Shown in pieces: positions 59,107-64,000 of a stretch of DNA of 64,000 nucleotides. A program made the position numbers and the translations under genes. Position 1 is the first letter of the stretch, and every line of letters starts with the position of its first letter. The notes under the pieces were generated by a model. It saw only the letters and a program-made list of their open reading frames with translations, searched no databases and was not told the origin of the DNA. Source of the stretch: Lepidurus packardi (Eukaryota; Arthropoda; Branchiopoda; Notostraca; Triopsidae); the NCBI GenBank assembly GCA_023053545.1, contig JAKZAN010000004.1, positions 4,278,001 through 4,342,000 of the forward strand, read 5' to 3'.

Positions 59107-59171
59107 ATGGCTACAGTGGCCGGCTGTTATGGGTTGCCTGATGACGGTCATGTTCGACATCTTCGGTTTTT
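59107..59171 (+). CDS. Weak cand. 5' coding exon (delta)
   Basis: An ATG at 59107 opens 21 codons (MATVAGCYGLPDDGHVRHLR and F) to a consensus donor, TTTTT|GTAAGT, in phase 2, again the phase of the 37973 and 43299 exons. A second ATG at 59129 reads MGCLMTVMFDIFGF through the same donor in phase 1, with an N-myristoylation-like Met-Gly-Cys start, so the frame is not settled. Sequence just upstream (about 58830-59022) has an ATG frame of 64 residues that could be a leader ORF. Confidence 0.25.
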
Positions 59172-59385
59172 GTAAGTATTAACAGCTGCGTTTTTCTTTC
59201 TCATCCTTTTTTCTCGTTTGAGAAGCAAGGCACACCACACACAACAATACAAGCGTCTGGCCTTATCCCTCAGGCATCATTAGTTTTCTAACAAAGAGCC
59301 AGTTCAATGTTTAAATCATCCTTCTGGACAATGAACGGTCTTTTCCTTGACTCTTTTTGGTAGAGCTAACTTTTTTGTTCCCAGT

Positions 59386-59655
59386 ATGGTATCAGATTGC
59401 GTGCTTGAACTGAAAGTCGCGACAAGCCTATTCAGTACAGCTGGCAGAAATTCCCCTGCCGATACCCAAACAATGGTGGTGCAAACTCAAAAATGGGGTT
59501 TGATCCTGAAACCTGAAAAAATGGTGTTCGATCCTGAAACTGAAAGTGTAAGTGAGGCGACAGTTGATTCATTGGTGAAAAGACAACACTTTGAGGACTT
59601 CTTTTTTGTTAAAAGGAAAGAAAATTGGCGGTTGGTGGAACCAAACGTAGGTTAG
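59386..59655 (+). CDS. Orphan ORF, 89 residues, with internal repeat
   Basis: An ATG frame of 89 codons with coding-like composition (MVFDPETESVSEATVDSLVK, then FEDFFFVKRKENW). Two imperfect copies of a ~27-base unit, centred on ATGG-GTTTGATCCTGAAAC, lie at about 59489-59546; they are read in different frames, so the repeat is a DNA duplication and not a peptide repeat. No family was recognised. Confidence 0.15.
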   Translation: MVSDCVLELKVATSLFSTAGRNSPADTQTMVVQTQKWGLILKPEKMVFDPETESVSEATVDSLVKRQHFEDFFFVKRKENWRLVEPNVG

Positions 59656-61848
59656 AGTGAAGCACTTGAGCGTCGTTGGTCTTAATATAACGTACCCTTG
59701 GCTGAAAATAAATCTACGAACACTTGGGCGGATATAGATTTTGAATAAGCCGGCACTTAAAAGACTGAGAGGGAGAGACGAGGGAGATTAATTGTGGCCG
59801 ACTGTGAAGGACCACAGACTCTGCCGATCAGAGAGCGGTGATGACGTGAAAAATGAAGCCTGGTATTTCCCCTTTTTAAGCGGAGCGGAAATTCGTCACC
59901 TTGGGAAAGGAACGTACTAACCTTCCTCAAGATCAGAAATTCTCCCAGAGAAATGTAAAGATGTCCCAAATCTCTAGACCTTCAGATATTCCAGAATAGA
60001 TTTCCCTTGCTATTTTGGGGAGCCGGTCTGTTTGTCAACCAGTCGAACGAAAGGTCTCGCTCCAGTGCAGTGCAGGTTTCCTCCCATCCAGCGGAAAGCT
60101 TGGATTTTAAGGAGAGAGCGAAATGAGGAGCTTTTACCGGCGCTCTTTCCTTCTTTGCCCGTGTTAGGTTGATATATGTTCCCGTCATTCAACCTTTGCC
60201 GCAAAAGTAAAAGCTGGAAGTAGAAGCCCGTAATTTGGTTTCCATCTGACACCTGGGCCAAATCATGCTGTTTTGCCCTGCTTTAACTCAAAATTTCCAA
60301 AGAGCAGACAAACATGGAGCGATAACGGAGAGTAACAGAAGTAATCGACATAAAGCAAAAATAAATAGTAACTGACATAAGTTTTTCCAGTTTCAATCCC
60401 AGCGGATAAGAAGACCAATTGGACGGATAACAAAAGGACTTTTTCATATCTCTATGGAAGGAAAGTTTATACTAAAAAAAATAGGATCGATTTCCATTTA
60501 AAATATCCGTTTAGTATGGGGCTCAGAAAAAATATACCTTTGGGGGCTGGAAAGGTTAAATGGAGAACATTAAAAGAAGATTGACTCATGAAACATCCTG
60601 ACATGGTCTATTTTTGCGGAAATTTTTCAAGCTTTACACTTACAGTAATGTCAGCTCTTTCAACTGACGAAGAAAGAAAAGGAAAATAAGTCAGAGCACT
60701 TTTCTTTCGAAAAGTTTACTCAGAGAGAGCAAAATCCAAGTTTAAACTTGACAAGCTTGAGCCAAGAGAAAAATAGAAACTGCTTCGAAAAGTTGCAGAA
60801 GGACGCTGTGCCTAACCAAGCTGACAAAAACGAAAACCTTCCGTAACTTAAACGTCGCAAAAGGGCAAAACAAGTCCCATTATACGCCCCACTGAGGCCT
60901 TTCAAGTTTTATCTCGTTTATACGCCTTGTTTAACCCGTTGGCAGCTACTAGTTTGAAGGGAAATAATCCCCGGACCTATATAACTGCAACTCAGTTTTG
61001 ATACTCTTTCCTCACACCCCCCACCCCCCCTACCTCGTGAAAAGGCAAATGCAAATGAATTTATCAGCGCGACCATGTGATATTTTAGCAGCGTTGTGGA
61101 AGATTTTTGGAACGCTTCCCATTTACGTTGCATTCCTAATCCCTTTGCTAACCCGAGACTACTCTGCCCTACGACTACTAAGCTGAGAACACTATAGTAG
61201 GGTTCACTTGTAGCTCTTCGTACTGCTGTTATACATTACTCGCGTATTTGGGACACTTCGAATAATTTGACCCGCTTTCGTCAGGGGAAAGGTATGGCTG
61301 TTACCACATGCGTGTTAAAATGATGCGTAAAAACCTCTCTGCAGAATTAGTAATAAAAGAATCGTCTTAAATAAAGAGTTTCTGCAAAACAATATAGATT
61401 TTCATGAATCATTTAAAAAACATATATGCAGATAGAAGCTCTGCTATGGGTGAAATCCAAACATCGTAATTGGCAAATTAATGCGCAGTTACTTGGCAAA
61501 GGTACAATAGACCGTGCAAGTAAATTCAGCAATAATAAGTATAAAGCAACCAAGCGAAACTCTAAAACTTGAAAAATAGGCAAACAAATGAAACTGCAGC
61601 CCAAAGTCTCGGACTGGATTTACACGGTGCATAATATAACATGCATACCTAGGGGTTCCGCTATTTAAGCGGTTTTTTCTCGGGGGGAGGGGGAATCGCT
61701 GGTAACAATGCTGCAGCGAAATAATAAATATACCAAGTCGAGGGAGTTCTGCAGACGTTTCCTTGGAATTATTTACACAAGCCTGGAGGCACGATTGAGA
61801 GCCCTAATTGGCATGCAAACCTTCGCTTGTGAGCAACATTGCCAGTTA

Positions 61849-61870
61849 AGGAATTGCTGCAGCAATTCCT
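61849..61870. repeat. Perfect 22-bp palindrome
   Basis: AGGAATTGCTG meets its exact complement CAGCAATTCCT with no spacer, centred on CTGCAG. Confidence 0.85.
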
Positions 61871-61996
61871 ACAGCACAGGTAATTCTGTGTCTGGCTAAT
61901 CTAATCTAGCGTTGCGGCTGTGAGCACATCTTAAACGCCTTTCATTGAACGAGAAAAAGCGGTCACGGACACACTGCGCAAACCGTATTTAACACC

Positions 61997-62026
61997 GCTG
62001 CAGCAATGCGCAATCGCTGCTGCAGC
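61997..62026. repeat. Inverted repeat with 12-base centre
   Basis: GCTGCAGCA (61997-62005) and TGCTGCAGC (62018-62026) are exact complements. The arms share the GCTGCAGCA core with the palindrome 130 bases to the left, so the two may be related sites. Confidence 0.7.
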
Positions 62027-64000
62027 ATTTCTCTCTTTATTGTCATTTAAATATTGCCGCTCTAACCTTTACTGTAAGTCTACCATTTTGCCTCCAGATC
62101 GCGTCACGTACCAGCGCGGCAACAGACATAGCCAAGAACTGGAAATCGATTCATTTCTCTCACAGTCCAGAATGACAGTCATTCACAGTAATTTAAGTCT
62201 CCATGGAGCGGAAACAAGGCCTGATTTTAAAACAACACACTATAAAAGTTTGCCTTACAATGTAACAACCACGCGACACCTTAAATTACTGATTTCTTCT
62301 GTATTTCTGGAGCGTGACAAGGAACTATCCATTGAGCTTTTCTGATTATTCCCAACACTTTAAGATACGTAACTCCCTTCTGGCCACCTATGTTTTTTTC
62401 GAAGTATATTACTATAAGGCATGACAGACATAGGTTAGGTCTCTACACACCTAAAGTTGACCTATCCTAAACCAGTTTCCCCCTTTTTAATTCTTCCTTT
62501 CAGAGAACGAAAACACCCAAAATAGAAACGATTTCCTGAAATGGCCTTGGGGAAAATTTCTTTGTCCTGTCCTCTTGCAAAAGCGCAATTGTTATCGCCC
62601 TCATCTTGTTGCGGAGTTTTACACGTGAAAGTTATATCCGTCTGATGGTGCCGCAACCTACTACTGCAGTGCAGAATGGAAGGGGCGGCTCCAAGCTGTC
62701 GAGATCTATCCCAACTGCCACCCCAGAAAACCCAACGCTAGAAAATCTTGTCTCTACTTGAATCTTGCCTCTGTCTTTTCTCTAGGGCTCCTCCTATAAT
62801 CTCCCGGAGCAAAAATGTAGCACATTGCTTTAACTCGTTTTTAATGACCCGCATACTGTGTGGGGGTGTGCCTTGACGTCAGCTGGTTACATCGTAGAAT
62901 TTCTTATAAGCTACGAATTTCTCCCAGCCTTGGTTCAATTTTAGGAAGTCATCCGGCTTAACTTGCTTCGGTTTCACGAGCTCTGTACGGAATCAAAGAC
63001 TCCTTGTACGAGTTAGCATTTAAGCAAGTGGCGTCGAAATTACCCGGTCGTTACCAAAATTTCGAGGAATACTGGGTTTTCAGTGTTTATAAACTTTCTG
63101 GTGTATTTTTTCACGTAGGGAAAAAACGTATCCTGACAATTGAACTTAACCAGTTCAATAGGTAGACGACGGGCCGTGTTTTCTTTTGAAATAGAAACAA
63201 AAATAATCAATAGTGACTTCACTTGGGTGACCTGTACAGCTCCAATGTTAGTTTTTCGGGCTCTTATGATGCCAAAAGAGGATACATGAGCTCCTTTGTC
63301 TTGCTCCAAATCAAATTTCATGAAGCTGTTAGCATTCCTAATGTACTCTAGTTCTTGGTTCATAGGTCCAGCTTCTAAACAAAGTCGCGGTTGCTGATCC
63401 TACTACACATTTCAAACTTACTGTACTCGAGCTGCACCCATGTTCAGAAGCAGAGCTCCAAATTATCTCAGATGTTTTATATTCAAACTTCAGTTGTATC
63501 TCTCGTTGGGGCAGTTATTCTAAGAATTCTTTTTGTCGAAGTTTTGGGTAATTTTCTGAACTTCCAAAAACAGAACAAGAGTCCCATCTGCCGGGGAGAG
63601 AAGATAATGTTCAACCTCCGTTCGGCTATTTCTGCAGAACCTTTGTCTGCATTTCGTTTGCGCGAAAGAAGCGCAAAGGTATTTCGTGGACGCAACTTGT
63701 AATTAAAAGGCCCACACTTCACATACTAGACGAGCTTTACATTGACTTTTGCAATTTTTACGGATTATTCGTGCAGTTAGTTTTAGACGACTTTTAAGAC
63801 TATACAGAAGTACATAGGGGTAAGAAGAAACGCAGAAATTTCTTTAAGCTAAAAGAATTCCCCATTAAATGGAAACCCGTGATCTTACCACGTGATACGA
63901 AGGGTAAATGAATCACTTCCGTAAATGTTTATGCATGTGCAGTGCATATACGGTAGTCCCTCTTGGTTTCTGTCACGTACCCTAGATATATCAAAGATTT

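Larger units (their letters stand above)
59656..64000. other. Gene-poor right end
   Basis: No supported gene. If the first exons at 37973-59171 belong to a gene, its shared exons must lie to the right of 64000. Confidence 0.5.

Noticed and set aside
61708-61899. ATG frame with cysteines ending at a CAG|GTAATT donor
   Set aside because: It overlaps the 22-bp palindrome, the phase is 1, and no family is recognised. Palindromic DNA easily yields such a frame.
37973-64000. Naming the plus-strand gene as dunce/PDE4 or calcium-channel beta
   Set aside because: Both families have phase-2 alternative first exons and loose similarity (SPLDASP versus RSPLDP), but no diagnostic exon is in the window. 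The evidence is too weak for a name.
1-64000. CRISPR arrays, operons, ribosome binding sites, tRNA or rRNA genes
   Set aside because: The sequence is eukaryotic. No direct-repeat/spacer array was seen, and no cloverleaf with a proper T-loop was found by eye. A tRNAscan-type search was not possible here.

Overview
The window is animal nuclear DNA. Genes are split into many short exons with canonical GT-AG introns, most of them 50-150 nt, in AT-rich sequence. The protein set (a FUZ homologue, a CLC-3/4/5-type exchanger, a mitochondrial CLPB, AFG2A, NR2C2AP, insect/crustacean-type CAP proteins, OCIAD1, CDC37 and U1-70K) fits an arthropod. The compact genes and tandem CAP pair suggest a crustacean such as Daphnia. 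This placement is an inference; nothing in the window names the species. All exon boundaries given here were read by eye from splice signals and reading phase, and no transcript evidence was available.

Layout: 1-5244 holds no gene I can support. 5245-8606 (+) is a four-exon claudin-like tetraspan protein with a long cytoplasmic tail. It converges on FUZ (9455-12375, -), a planar-polarity/ciliogenesis protein. Three minus-strand genes follow: a 16-exon CLC chloride/proton exchanger (13365-16849), the mitochondrial disaggregase CLPB (17380-19709) and the ribosome-biogenesis AAA ATPase AFG2A (20462-23186). AFG2A shares a 187-bp divergent promoter with NR2C2AP (23374-23912, +). Two tandem secreted CAP/antigen-5 genes (24341-25374 and 27778-28767, +), each with a TATA box, are separated by a dead non-LTR retrotransposon fragment. 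OCIAD1 (28894-30122, -) converges tightly on the second CAP gene. CDC37 (30837-32303, +) converges on SNRNP70 (U1-70K, 32728-38444, -).

From 38.4 kb to 64 kb there is no recognisable complete gene. This stretch carries probable alternative 5' coding exons of one or more unidentified plus-strand genes. The best two are at 37973-38094, lying antisense inside SNRNP70 intron 1, and at 43299-43468; weaker ones are at 53856 and 59107. It also holds a pogo/Tigger-like MITE (50275-50794), long perfect palindromes and a few orphan ORFs.

The most interesting signals are: (1) seven GTAAG 5'-splice-site motifs clustered inside one U1-70K intron, resembling the U1C/U1-70K feedback switch described in human cells; (2) a Ser-to-Gly change in the CLC anion selectivity motif; (3) the putative multi-promoter gene whose first exons share reading phase; and (4) the beta first exon, which has a perfect inverted repeat just before its ATG and a 10-bp GC hairpin just after it.
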